A stretch of 15,373 nt of DNA from an uncultured Erysipelotrichales bacterium (GCA_910586805.1 CAJUJC010000046.1:1-15373); one strand, 5' to 3'. Shown: positions 7,692-15,360, numbered from the stretch's first letter. The notes: generated from the letters alone by a model not told the origin. Program-made: numbers and translations.

Positions 7692-8636
7692 TTGAAAATC
7701 AACAAAAATATCTTCTTTTCATACTTTCTCACCATGCTGCTTCTTTTATCTGGTTGTCAATCTCGATCAATGACGATTACAAAAGGAAATGGCACAAGGG
7801 ACAATACGCCTGTTGTCTTAAAACCAGTAGCAAGTGGTCAAAAAACAATAGGAAACAAAAAAATAATATTTGATATTTCACATACAACTGATGGATATAT
7901 CATGGTTAAATATATGGGAGATAATCCAAAGGTCAAAGTAAAAATTAAAAACCCAAATGAAAAAGACCCTTATATTTATGATATTTTTGACGGATATAAT
8001 GTTTTCCCTTTAACAGGAGGAAATGGAAAATATACATTAATTGCTTATGAAAATATTTCTGGTACAAAATATAGTCAACTATATAGTCAAACTATTCAAA
8101 TCACAATTGATAATGAGCTGTCACCTTACCTTTATCCAAATCAATATGTCAATTTCAATCAATCCACAAAACTTGTGACTATGGGAGAAGAGATTGCTGA
8201 AAGTGCTGACAATGATTTGGATGTTGTGACATATGTTTATGATTATGTTGTTCGTACATTAACTTATGATAATCAAAAAGCAGAAGAAGCAAAGAATGGA
8301 AATCTAGCAGGATATTTGCCTAATGTTGATGAGATCATTGATAAGAAAACAGGTATTTGTTTTGATTATGCTGCTGTGATGGCAACAATATTGAGATCTC
8401 AAAATATCCCTACACGTATGATGATTGGATATGTATCTATGCCTGAAGGTAGTGTTTACCATGCATGGATTAGTGTTTATCTTAAAGATATTGGTTGGGT
8501 AGATGGTCTTATTCAATTTGATGGAAAAAACTGGTCTATGATGGATCCTACACTCATTTCTGATGGAAATAACAGCTCATCCATCCGTGACTTTGTTAAG
8601 GATAAAAATAATTATACAACAAAATATTTATATTAG
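7692..8636 (+). CDS. Transglutaminase-like lipoprotein, first gene of the pilus-like operon
   Basis: This 314-residue protein has a lipoprotein signal peptide with lipobox LLSGC (Cys22), so it should be anchored to the outer face of the membrane. Residues 40-145 form a beta-rich domain. A transglutaminase-like core follows with the full triad: Cys223 in TGICFDYA, His257 in YHAW, and Asp285 in WSMMDPT. The family includes cross-linking enzymes and cysteine proteases, and the reaction here is not known. The TTG start is set by AGGTGG just upstream. An AGGAGG site and 11 nt separate its stop from the next gene, so it is co-transcribed with the pilus genes. Possible roles are cross-linking or trimming of pilus subunits or wall attachment (inference). 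Confidence 0.85.
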   Translation: MKINKNIFFSYFLTMLLLLSGCQSRSMTITKGNGTRDNTPVVLKPVASGQKTIGNKKIIFDISHTTDGYIMVKYMGDNPKVKVKIKNPNEKDPYIYDIFDGYNVFPLTGGNGKYTLIAYENISGTKYSQLYSQTIQITIDNELSPYLYPNQYVNFNQSTKLVTMGEEIAESADNDLDVVTYVYDYVVRTLTYDNQKAEEAKNGNLAGYLPNVDEIIDKKTGICFDYAAVMATILRSQNIPTRMMIGYVSMPEGSVYHAWISVYLKDIGWVDGLIQFDGKNWSMMDPTLISDGNNSSSIRDFVKDKNNYTTKYLY

Positions 8637-8647
8637 GAGGATAACAC

Positions 8648-9685
8648 ATGAAAAGTAAACAACTGACAAATAGTGAAATTGCTGCATTCACTTCACAAAT
8701 ATCCTTGATTTTACATGCTGGTATTTCAACATATGAAGGTATATCAATCATGAATGAGGATAATGAAAGTGAAGATATGAAACCTATTTTAGACATCATA
8801 TTTAATCATTTGGATCATGGCGAAAGTTTTTATGATGCACTTGCTATAACACAAGCTTTTCCAAACTATTTTTTAAAAATGGTTGAAATTGGTGAAGTTT
8901 CTGGTCGTTTAGAAGATGTCATGCATAATTTAAGTATTCATTATCAACGATTACATGAAAATAATGAGAGTATAAAAAGTGCTATAACATACCCTTTTAT
9001 TATGATTATCATGATGCTTTTGGTTGTTATTGTATTAATTACCCAAGTTCTTCCTATTTTTAATCAAGTTTTTCAACAACTTGGAGGCTCACTTACTGGA
9101 TTTTCTAAAATGATTTTAGATTTAGGATTATCACTCTCTACATATTCATATCTCTTTATAGGTGGACTTGTCATTTTAATAATCATATTCTTCTATTTTA
9201 CAAAAAATGAAAAAGGAAAAACATCATCATATCAATTTTTAACTCACTGGTATTTAACAAAAAATCTATCATTAAAATTAGCATTATCCAAACTAACAAG
9301 TGGAATGTCTATTGCTTTAAGTAGTGGTTTAGATATTGAACAAAGTTTAGAAATGTCTAAAGAACTCATTAATCATAAAGAACTAAAAGAAAAGTTAGAA
9401 AAAGTTCAACAAGACTTAAATGAAAAAGACCTTGCAACAGCATTGGTTGAACAGCAGGTTTTCAGTGGTATGTACGCTAGACTTATAAGAATTGGAAACA
9501 AGACTGGTCATATGGATGAAATTATGAAGAAGATTGCTGATCAGTATGATCAAGAAACAAATGAAAGAATATCCCATTTAATTAGTATTATTGAACCAAC
9601 ACTTGTTGCTATTTTATCAATTATTGTTGGAATTATTTTATTAAGTGTCATGTTGCCACTTATTGGCATTATGTCAAGTTTATAA
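8648..9685 (+). CDS. PilC/GspF/ComGB-family inner-membrane platform protein
   Basis: The 345 residues contain two T2SSF domains, at about 10-135 and 210-335. Each has a conserved loop: VEIGEVSGRLEDVM (79-92) and IRIGNKTGHMDEIM (280-293). Membrane segments lie at about 115-138, 165-186 and 318-342, with the IEPTLV motif before the last. The platform protein sits in the membrane, binds the cytoplasmic ATPase and drives assembly or retraction of pilins. The protein is slightly shorter than typical PilC (about 400), closer to ComGB. AGGAGG lies 7 nt before the ATG. The next gene starts 1 nt after its stop. Confidence 0.92.
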   Translation: MKSKQLTNSEIAAFTSQISLILHAGISTYEGISIMNEDNESEDMKPILDIIFNHLDHGESFYDALAITQAFPNYFLKMVEIGEVSGRLEDVMHNLSIHYQRLHENNESIKSAITYPFIMIIMMLLVVIVLITQVLPIFNQVFQQLGGSLTGFSKMILDLGLSLSTYSYLFIGGLVILIIIFFYFTKNEKGKTSSYQFLTHWYLTKNLSLKLALSKLTSGMSIALSSGLDIEQSLEMSKELINHKELKEKLEKVQQDLNEKDLATALVEQQVFSGMYARLIRIGNKTGHMDEIMKKIADQYDQETNERISHLISIIEPTLVAILSIIVGIILLSVMLPLIGIMSSL

Positions 9686-9686
9686 T

Positions 9687-9986
9687 ATGAAATATTTAAA
9701 AAAATATGGGTTAACTATTCTTTCATTCCTATTTGTTTTTATACTTATATCTTATGGATTTCAATCTGTTCTTCAAAGCAGCCATCACCAACAAAAAGAA
9801 AGCTTACAAAAAGCTCTTAAAAGAGGTATTTTACAATGTTATGCACAAGAAGGACATTATCCTGAAAGTTTAGATTATTTAATTGATCACTATCACATCA
9901 TTTACAATCAAGAAAGTTTTGAAATTAAATATGAAATATTTGCAAGCAATATCATGCCTAGCATAACAATTATTGAAAAAAGATAG
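9687..9986 (+). CDS. Small membrane-anchored pilus-operon protein of unknown function
   Basis: This 99-residue protein has one N-terminal membrane helix (about 9-26) and a short outside domain containing ILQCYAQEGHYPESLDYL (57-74). That stretch resembles the 'YPxSLxxL' part of pilin-type folds. It lacks the Gly/Glu prepilin cleavage signature. The ATG at 9687 follows the platform-protein stop by one base and has no clear ribosome site, so translation is probably coupled. Upstream in-frame non-ATG starts would overlap the platform gene and are less likely. I do not recognise a named family. Its position suggests a minor pseudopilin or assembly factor. Confidence 0.75.
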   Translation: MKYLKKYGLTILSFLFVFILISYGFQSVLQSSHHQQKESLQKALKRGILQCYAQEGHYPESLDYLIDHYHIIYNQESFEIKYEIFASNIMPSITIIEKR

Positions 9987-9997
9987 AGGTGAAAATG

Positions 9998-10483
9998 ATG
10001 AAAACGAAAAAAAATCACTCTATTGATCTTATCTTTGTCTTATTATTATTTTGTATCTTTTCTATGAGTTCACTTGCTATTGTCTACATTGGTAGTCAGG
10101 TTTACTCTTCAATCGTTGATACAATGGATACAAGTTTTAATCAAAATATAGTCTTAGATTATATCACTGAAAAAATACGACAAAACAATCATGTAGGTCA
10201 AATTGAAATAAAAAAAATTCAAGATATTGATATCTTATGCTTACATGAAACATATGATGAAAAATCATATACAACATATATCTATACATACCAGAATGAA
10301 CTAAAGGAACTTTTTATTCATGACGATGAAGAATTTCATATCGAAAATGGAGAAACACTCATGAAAGCAGACCAGCTCTCTTTCTCTATTGAGCAATCTT
10401 TATTAAAAGTTGACATGACTTTGAACCAAGAAACCAAGACAATCTTTCTTTCATTAGTAGGAGGAAATGAATATGAAGCATAG
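9998..10483 (+). CDS. DUF4860-like membrane protein of the pilus operon
   Basis: These 161 residues have a single N-terminal membrane helix (about 10-33) after a short basic segment. A soluble domain follows, with YITEKIRQNNHVGQIEI and a YTTYIYTYQNELKELFI strand pair. This pattern recalls DUF4860 proteins that occur beside GspF and PilT genes in Clostridia and relatives; that is from memory and untested. There is no prepilin cleavage motif. AGAGGTGA lies upstream. The ATG at 9998 gives 8-nt spacing, and the adjacent ATG at 9995 is nearly as good. It overlaps the next gene by 11 bp. Likely a minor pilin-like or scaffold subunit. Confidence 0.8.
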   Translation: MKTKKNHSIDLIFVLLLFCIFSMSSLAIVYIGSQVYSSIVDTMDTSFNQNIVLDYITEKIRQNNHVGQIEIKKIQDIDILCLHETYDEKSYTTYIYTYQNELKELFIHDDEEFHIENGETLMKADQLSFSIEQSLLKVDMTLNQETKTIFLSLVGGNEYEA

Positions 10484-10835
10484 TAAAACTGGACTCTTTC
10501 TTATAGAACTTATTTTAGGAATCTTATTTTTTGCTTTAACAAGTGCTATATGTATACAAATATTTGTCAAAGCGAATACTTTTAATAATGAGAGTATTCA
10601 AAAAGATCATGCAATGAGAATTGCAAGCTATATTATAGAAATTTCTAAAAGTCAACAGTTACCTAAAGAAGATATTCTTTATTTTGATCATTTAGGAAAC
10701 ACTACCCATAAAGAACAAAGTGACTATATAGCAACAATAACAAAAGATAAAAATATGATGCATATTGATGTCAGTTATCATCAAGAATCTATCTATTCAT
10801 TAGACTATTATCTTTATCAACAAAGGATGTGGTAA
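10473..10835 (+). CDS. Prepilin-like protein with a type IV cleavage motif
   Basis: This 120-residue protein starts MKHSKTG then LFLIEL. Gly7 precedes a hydrophobic helix with Glu12 at mature position +5, the signature read by prepilin peptidase (PilD/ComC type). The helix spans about 8-30, and the outside domain is only about 90 residues. AGGAGG (10459-10464) sits 8 nt before the ATG at 10473, whereas an ATG at 10467 would be too close. It overlaps the upstream gene by 11 bp, so translation is coupled. This is the best candidate for a (pseudo)pilin here, though its small size suits a minor subunit better than a main pilin. No prepilin peptidase is in the window. Confidence 0.82.
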   Translation: MKHSKTGLFLIELILGILFFALTSAICIQIFVKANTFNNESIQKDHAMRIASYIIEISKSQQLPKEDILYFDHLGNTTHKEQSDYIATITKDKNMMHIDVSYHQESIYSLDYYLYQQRMW

Positions 10836-10837
10836 AT

Positions 10838-11293
10838 ATGAAAAATAAAAAGCTCACAATAAATATTGGAATCATTTCTTTTATGATTGTTTTTATTATT
10901 CTATGTTTTGTCACTTTCGCAGTTCTTTCCCTTGCAAGTGCTTATTCTCACTTAAATACAACAAATAAAAGTGTTGACCATACAACCCACTATTATGAAT
11001 TGTCTTCTCGAGGAGAGAGGCTTTTAAAAGATATTGATGATAATCTTTATGATATTTATCAAAATTCTTCTTCAATGACTGATTATTTTCATCAGTTAGA
11101 AAGTCTTAAAGATAAGATTGATATCATAACTATTTCAGGTCATATAATTCAATATGATGTTATTCAAGATGATATGAAACTTCATATAGAAGTAGAAGCA
11201 CTTTATCCTGGAGAAAAATTATATCAAGTGATTACATGGAAAATAGAAACAAATAAAGAATGGAATCCAGATCAAGGTCTGGATATATTATAG
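10838..11293 (+). CDS. Membrane-anchored pilus-operon protein of unknown function
   Basis: This 151-residue protein has an N-terminal membrane helix (about 11-34) after KNKKLTINIG. A helical stretch with SHLNTTNKSVDHTTHYYELS leads into a small beta-rich C-terminal domain. It lacks the prepilin Gly/Glu motif. Similar short proteins sit in GspF-PilT clusters of gut Clostridia as I recall them, but I cannot name a family. The ATG at 10838 is 2 nt after the upstream stop, with AAAGG about 11 nt before it. A GTG at 10829 is too close to that site. Only 9 nt separate it from the ATPase gene. Confidence 0.78.
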   Translation: MKNKKLTINIGIISFMIVFIILCFVTFAVLSLASAYSHLNTTNKSVDHTTHYYELSSRGERLLKDIDDNLYDIYQNSSSMTDYFHQLESLKDKIDIITISGHIIQYDVIQDDMKLHIEVEALYPGEKLYQVITWKIETNKEWNPDQGLDIL

Positions 11294-11302
11294 GAGGAAC
11301 AT

Positions 11303-12367
11303 ATGGATATTAAAGAAATACTCACAACAGCTGTACAGCAAAAAGCCGCAGATATTTTCATAGTTGCTGGAAGACCTGCAACTATGAAAGTCTATAATCA
11401 ACTTATTTTTATAGATGATGAACGTTTATTGCCTCACTCTACCCAAAAAATCATTCAAGATATTTATGAGCTTGCGGATCATAGAGATATCAAAAGGTTA
11501 GAAGAACAAGGTGATGATGATTTTTCATTTTCCATTACTGGAATCTCAAGATTTCGTGTCAGTACATATAAACAACGTGGTTCTCTAGCAGCCGTGATTA
11601 GAGTTATTTCTTTTGATTTACCACAACCTCAAGATATTGGTATTCCTCTAGATCTCATTAAGCTTGCTGATATTAAAAAAGGACTTATCCTTGTCACTGG
11701 ACCTGCTGGAATGGGAAAAAGTACAACACAAGCTTGTATGATTGATTACATCAATACAAATCAATCAAAACATATTATTACACTTGAAGATCCTATTGAA
11801 CATTTACATTCTCACAAAAAAAGCATTGTGTCACAACGCGAAATTACTATTGATAGTCATTCATATGTTAATGCTTTGCGTGCGGCTCTTCGACAAGCTC
11901 CTGATGTTATCTTATTAGGAGAAATGCGTGATTATGAAACTATTAATATTGCTTTAACTGCTGCTGAAACTGGACACACTGTTATTTCAACATTACATAC
12001 TATTGGGGCTTCAACAACAATTGATCGTATTATTGATGTTTTCCCAGCAAGTCAGCAACATCAAATTGCTCTACAATTATCCATGACTTTAGAAACTGTT
12101 ATTTCTCAGCAACTTGTTCCAACCATTGATGGCAAACTTGTTCCTGTATTTGAAGTTATGCAAGCAACTCCTGCAATTAGAAATATGATTAGAGAAAATA
12201 AAGTTCATCAGATAGACAGTGTTATTGCATCTGGTGCAAATTCTCATATGGTAAGTATGGAAAACAGTTTATTAGAACTTTATAAACAGGGCATCATTAC
12301 ACAAGAAACTGCTTTGCTTTATTCCATCAATCAGGAAGTCATGAAAAGAAAACTCAACATTCGATAA
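11303..12367 (+). CDS. PilT-family type IV pilus ATPase
   Basis: This 354-residue cytoplasmic ATPase has an N-terminal PAS-like domain (about 1-105) and a RecA-type core. Motifs are all intact: Walker A GPAGMGKST (133-141), Asp box TLEDPIEH (160-167), Walker B ILLGEMRD (203-210) and His box TGHTVISTLHT (223-233). The C-terminal AIRNMIRE (291-298) matches the AIRNLIRE motif typical of PilT retraction motors. Length fits PilT (about 345), not PilB/ComGA with a zinc motif; no CxxC pair is visible. It should act on the platform protein in this operon. It is the last gene, with AGGAGG 5 nt before the ATG, followed by a bidirectional terminator. As the only motor seen here it might power extension as well as retraction. 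Confidence 0.92.
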   Translation: MDIKEILTTAVQQKAADIFIVAGRPATMKVYNQLIFIDDERLLPHSTQKIIQDIYELADHRDIKRLEEQGDDDFSFSITGISRFRVSTYKQRGSLAAVIRVISFDLPQPQDIGIPLDLIKLADIKKGLILVTGPAGMGKSTTQACMIDYINTNQSKHIITLEDPIEHLHSHKKSIVSQREITIDSHSYVNALRAALRQAPDVILLGEMRDYETINIALTAAETGHTVISTLHTIGASTTIDRIIDVFPASQQHQIALQLSMTLETVISQQLVPTIDGKLVPVFEVMQATPAIRNMIRENKVHQIDSVIASGANSHMVSMENSLLELYKQGIITQETALLYSINQEVMKRKLNIR

Positions 12368-12436
12368 AAAGTCATAATATTCCATTCAATAGTGTGAGTA
12401 ATCAAACACAAACATGGTATATTTTCATAAAAAGAA

Positions 12437-12460
12437 AAAACGTCAGATTTCTGACGTTTT
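12437..12460. terminator. Bidirectional intrinsic terminator
   Basis: AAAACGTCAG, loop ATTT and CTGACGTTTT form a perfect 10-bp stem. The plus strand continues CTTTTT and the minus strand reads into TTCTTT, so it can stop both the pilus operon and the convergent PEP carboxykinase-like gene. It ends just before the stop codon of the latter. Confidence 0.9.
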
Positions 12461-12464
12461 CTTT

Positions 12465-14219
12465 TTAATCTTCTTGTGGTAATTCTTTTAAGTCTTCTTC
12501 ACCAGTTAAATATTTTATAATAGCAATAGCAGCTTCTTTAGGTCCATTATGTTCATAACCTTTAATTCCAAGTCTTGTACGTAATTGACCAACCTTAACA
12601 CCTTGTTTAAACATTCTTTTAAAATAATCCTGTAAAATAGGTTCAGTTTGTTCTTTTCTTTGAACTGGACCAAATGGATTTGCAAAATAACTTCCAACCA
12701 AACCATTTTCAGTTGTTGTTCCTTTAGCCATGCGATAACCTGATCTAAAGACTTCCAAAGCTTCTTCTTCATCATCAAAGAAATGCAAAGCATCGCCACC
12801 TTCTTCATAGTTATTAGCATATAAGAATATATCCACAGGATGTTTTTCAACAACATCTTTATAGTCAGTAATAGGAATAACAATACGTGCATTCACCTTA
12901 TCTGGATTCATAAAAACTGATCTATCCAATTCTTTAAAACTATATCCAGCATCTAAATCATCTAAACGTACAAACGCACCAATTTCAGTTCCTGATGTTC
13001 TTACCTTACCTTTACTATTTAAAGATAATACACCCATATCATCATAAATTGTCTTTAAATCAGTAATATATGCTTCTCCATACATCTTAATTTGTTCAAT
13101 TGTTTCGCTTTTACCAGCTCCACTATCTCCCATAACAACAATATTTTTCGTTTCACCATTATGCAAAGTCATTTTTACCATTGCACCATGAATTGGTAAT
13201 TCATTTTGATTAATTTTCTTTACATTATGTAAAGTTAAAATCATCTTTTTCATATACCCAAAATAATCAAACTCATCTTTGGCTGATAACAATGCCACAA
13301 TCATATCATTCGCTTCATCTTGATAAAAAGCTTGATTATCTTTACCATCTTCATAACCATAAACATAAATCAAGTCAGGCTTTCTATTTCTATACTCTTC
13401 TTCATCAGCTAAATCAAATAAATTACACAAAGTCACACCTTGAGCCATAAATTTCACATTAAAGTAAACAAAGCATAATAAATCCCCAACTTTTGCAGGA
13501 TAACAAAACCAAGAATCCTCATCAAATTTCTTATCTTCAATTGGATTTTTCTTCGTTTCAGGAAAAACACCATCCCTTTTATTACGTTTTGAATATGCAA
13601 TAAATGGTGGATGAATAACTACTGATTCAATAAAAGGAATTTCATCTAAATTACGATATTCATAAGGTAAGAATGGTCTCATATGAGTGACAGTTAATCC
13701 AGCATTAACACCAGCTGTAATTTGTCTTAAAACCTTATCCTTTTTACCTAAAGATGATTCAATAGAACGATAGACTTCTAATACCAATTCCTCAAACTCA
13801 GTTTGAGCATCAGCGAATTGAACATTTTGATATCCTGATCTTTTTGTTTCATTAAACACAATCGCATATCTTTGTAGACGTCTCCAAAATAAATAAATAT
13901 CTTCAATTAATGCAATAAACATATTCACTTCTTTAAAATAAGATTTCATATTAGGTTGAATTGTACAAACTTCCTCATAAGACATCACTAATAATAATTT
14001 AAAAATTCCTCTTAGATCATCCAACAAATCAACATCATCTTCTTGAATATTATGCAAATATTCATAGATAGTCGTATCTCTTCTTCTTACATTTCTAATA
14101 TATTTTTCTAACACCTTTGCAAAAGATTCACTTTCAATCAATTGACAACGACTTTGACAAAACTCTTCAGAAAAATTTAAAATTGCATTTCTACGAGCTA
14201 TATTTAATCTATATGCCAT
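12465..14219 (-). CDS. PEP carboxykinase/HPr kinase-like P-loop protein, substrate unknown
   Basis: This 584-residue cytoplasmic protein has a helical N-terminal half (about 1-180), a middle domain (180-340), and a kinase-like C-terminal domain. The P-loop is GDSGAGKSET (364-373), closest in form to HPr kinase (GxSGIGKSE) and related to the PEP carboxykinase loop GLSGTGKT. Asp393-Asp394 in IYDDMG fit the kinase-2 metal-binding position. RTSGTEIGAFVRLDDL (407-422) and YFANPFGPVQ (511-520) look conserved. From memory, related proteins in gut Bacillota are labelled 'phosphoenolpyruvate carboxykinase (ATP)', but true PEPCK is shorter (about 530) and has a different loop, so that name may be wrong. 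AAGGAGG lies 9 nt before the ATG. It has a possible promoter of its own and shares the bidirectional terminator. Confidence 0.75.
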   Translation of the reverse strand: MAYRLNIARRNAILNFSEEFCQSRCQLIESESFAKVLEKYIRNVRRRDTTIYEYLHNIQEDDVDLLDDLRGIFKLLLVMSYEEVCTIQPNMKSYFKEVNMFIALIEDIYLFWRRLQRYAIVFNETKRSGYQNVQFADAQTEFEELVLEVYRSIESSLGKKDKVLRQITAGVNAGLTVTHMRPFLPYEYRNLDEIPFIESVVIHPPFIAYSKRNKRDGVFPETKKNPIEDKKFDEDSWFCYPAKVGDLLCFVYFNVKFMAQGVTLCNLFDLADEEEYRNRKPDLIYVYGYEDGKDNQAFYQDEANDMIVALLSAKDEFDYFGYMKKMILTLHNVKKINQNELPIHGAMVKMTLHNGETKNIVVMGDSGAGKSETIEQIKMYGEAYITDLKTIYDDMGVLSLNSKGKVRTSGTEIGAFVRLDDLDAGYSFKELDRSVFMNPDKVNARIVIPITDYKDVVEKHPVDIFLYANNYEEGGDALHFFDDEEEALEVFRSGYRMAKGTTTENGLVGSYFANPFGPVQRKEQTEPILQDYFKRMFKQGVKVGQLRTRLGIKGYEHNGPKEAAIAIIKYLTGEEDLKELPQED

Positions 14220-14251
14220 AAATCTCGTCCTCCTTTTTAAAATTTACGTAC

Positions 14252-14280
14252 ATTCTATCAAAAAAAAATGAACTTGACTA
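14252..14280 (-). promoter_or_regulatory. Possible promoter of the PEP carboxykinase-like gene
   Basis: On the minus strand TAGTCA (14280-14275), a 17-nt spacer and TAGAAT (14257-14252) match the sigma-A consensus at 4 of 6 and 5 of 6 positions. No terminator is visible after the upstream gene, so read-through from the lepB unit is also possible. Confidence 0.4.
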
Positions 14281-14294
14281 GAAAAAACTGAATT

Positions 14295-14789
14295 TTATGA
14301 AATAATAGCCGTTTTATTCTTAAAACTTATCTTTTTTTTATTATTTAATAGTATTTTTTCTATAAAATCTACACGAATATATACATTTTTATGAGAAATA
14401 TAAATATGAGACTGATAATCACTCATATCAATACTCTTATCATCATATGAAATCTCATCTTGTCCATAGTCAAAATAATAAATTTTATCATTCATTTCAC
14501 ATACCATTGTATGCCTATGCTTATCAATATAAACATGAGCATTCTTATCCAATATCACAATCATATTATACATATCATTTAATGATACATACATCTTCTC
14601 TTCTTTAAAACCTTTGAGATCAAATGTGTAAACTTTATCGTCTTGTCTATATGAACACACATACGTTTCAATAGTTCCACTATATTCATAAAATTGATTT
14701 TTATTCATAAATAAATAAAACATAATAAAAATCAATACTAAAGTTATAATACCAACGCCTACAACTCTTTTATATCTTAATCTCTTCAT
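14295..14789 (-). CDS. Membrane-anchored protein with a possible stalk-like (copper amine oxidase N-like) domain
   Basis: This 164-residue protein has a basic N-terminus, one membrane helix (about 9-28) and an outside domain. That domain has alternating short strands, including MYVSLNDMYNMI and VYIRVDFIEKIL. The pattern of a strand, 'YVSL', a helix and a closing 'VYIRVDFI' resembles the stalk domains of Gram-positive surface proteins, but the match is loose and the function unknown. The start is the ATG at 14789 with GGGAGG 4 nt upstream. An in-frame TTG at 14801 overlaps that site. It lies 27 nt downstream of lepB and would be co-transcribed by read-through of a hairpin. Confidence 0.7.
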   Translation of the reverse strand: MKRLRYKRVVGVGIITLVLIFIMFYLFMNKNQFYEYSGTIETYVCSYRQDDKVYTFDLKGFKEEKMYVSLNDMYNMIVILDKNAHVYIDKHRHTMVCEMNDKIYYFDYGQDEISYDDKSIDMSDYQSHIYISHKNVYIRVDFIEKILLNNKKKISFKNKTAIIS

Positions 14790-14799
14790 CTGTCCTCCC

Positions 14800-14828
14800 A
14801 AAAGAAAAAGGTCTTATTAAAAGACCTT
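14800..14828 (-). terminator. Intergenic terminator or attenuator after lepB
   Basis: On the minus strand AAGGTCTT, loop TTAAT and AAGACCTT form an 8-bp stem (14828-14808), followed by TTTCTTTT. It overlaps the lepB stop codon and ends just before the ribosome site of the next gene. It probably cuts expression of the downstream gene relative to lepB. Confidence 0.65.
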
Positions 14829-15314
14829 AAAAAACACACGACCAACAACATCTTCATCAAAATCAACATATCCAATCATTCGAGAATCTAAACTACTATT
14901 ACGATTGTCACCCATCACAAACACTTTTCCCTTTGGTATATCATACGAAAAATCTTCATTGGCTATCATCGGTTCATTAATATAATCCTCTTTCAATAAT
15001 TCTCCATTACGATAAAGTTGATTATTTTTCATCTCTAATTTATCACCTGGCAATCCTATAACTCTTTTAATGATTTGTTCATTTGAATCAGGCATAACAT
15101 GATTCACAACAACAATATCATTATAAGCAGGCTTTTTTTGTTTATAAAAAACCTTATCTACTAACACAATATTCCCATTATGATATGTAGGCTCCATAGA
15201 ATTCCCAACAACTCTAGAAATTTGTACAAAATATAAAACTCCAAACGTTAAAACAACAGTTACCAAAATCACCTTTATATATTCAAATAAAGATTTCTTC
15301 CATTCTTCCTTCAT
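14817..15314 (-). CDS. lepB: Type I signal peptidase
   Basis: This 165-residue enzyme has one N-terminal membrane helix (about 12-31) and the peptidase S26 boxes. Catalytic Ser39 is in GNSMEPT, the general base Lys83 is in IIKRVIGLPGD, and the GDNRNSSLDSR box is at 135-145. It removes signal peptides from exported proteins at the outer face of the membrane; length and single anchor fit the Gram-positive SipS type. The start is the ATG at 15314, with GGGGTG about 8 nt upstream. An in-frame GTG at 15323 overlaps that site and is unlikely. The GH20 enzyme is a plausible substrate, but the lipoprotein here needs signal peptidase II. Confidence 0.95.
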   Translation of the reverse strand: MKEEWKKSLFEYIKVILVTVVLTFGVLYFVQISRVVGNSMEPTYHNGNIVLVDKVFYKQKKPAYNDIVVVNHVMPDSNEQIIKRVIGLPGDKLEMKNNQLYRNGELLKEDYINEPMIANEDFSYDIPKGKVFVMGDNRNSSLDSRMIGYVDFDEDVVGRVFFKVF

Positions 15315-15331
15315 CCTTAACACCCCATGCC

Positions 15332-15360
15332 ATTATAACACATTATTGACCATCTTTTAA
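15332..15360 (-). promoter_or_regulatory. Extended -10 promoter of lepB
   Basis: On the minus strand TATAAT (15337-15332) is preceded by TGT, giving an extended -10 (TGnTATAAT). A weak -35, TTAAAA (15360-15355), lies 17 nt upstream. Initiation near 15325 would give a leader of about 11 nt, starting almost at the ribosome site. Confidence 0.75.

Noticed and set aside
8304..8799. Two minus-strand open frames (8304-8516, 8596-8799) opposite the transglutaminase and platform genes
   Set aside because: Both are antisense to well-supported genes, and composition and lack of ribosome sites mark them as chance frames.
11303..12367. The ATPase as a PilB/ComGA extension motor
   Set aside because: It has the PilT length and the AIRNMIRE motif and lacks the CxxC zinc-binding pairs typical of PilB-type motors.
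12515..12892. Minus-strand 125-codon open frame inside the PEPCK-like gene
   Set aside because: It overlaps in a shifted frame the conserved 3' part of that gene. The Leu/Lys/Ile/Met-rich translation looks like a shadow frame.
14220..14294. Terminator between the stalk-like gene and the PEPCK-like gene
   Set aside because: T-runs are present on the minus strand but I found no stem-forming inverted repeat before them.
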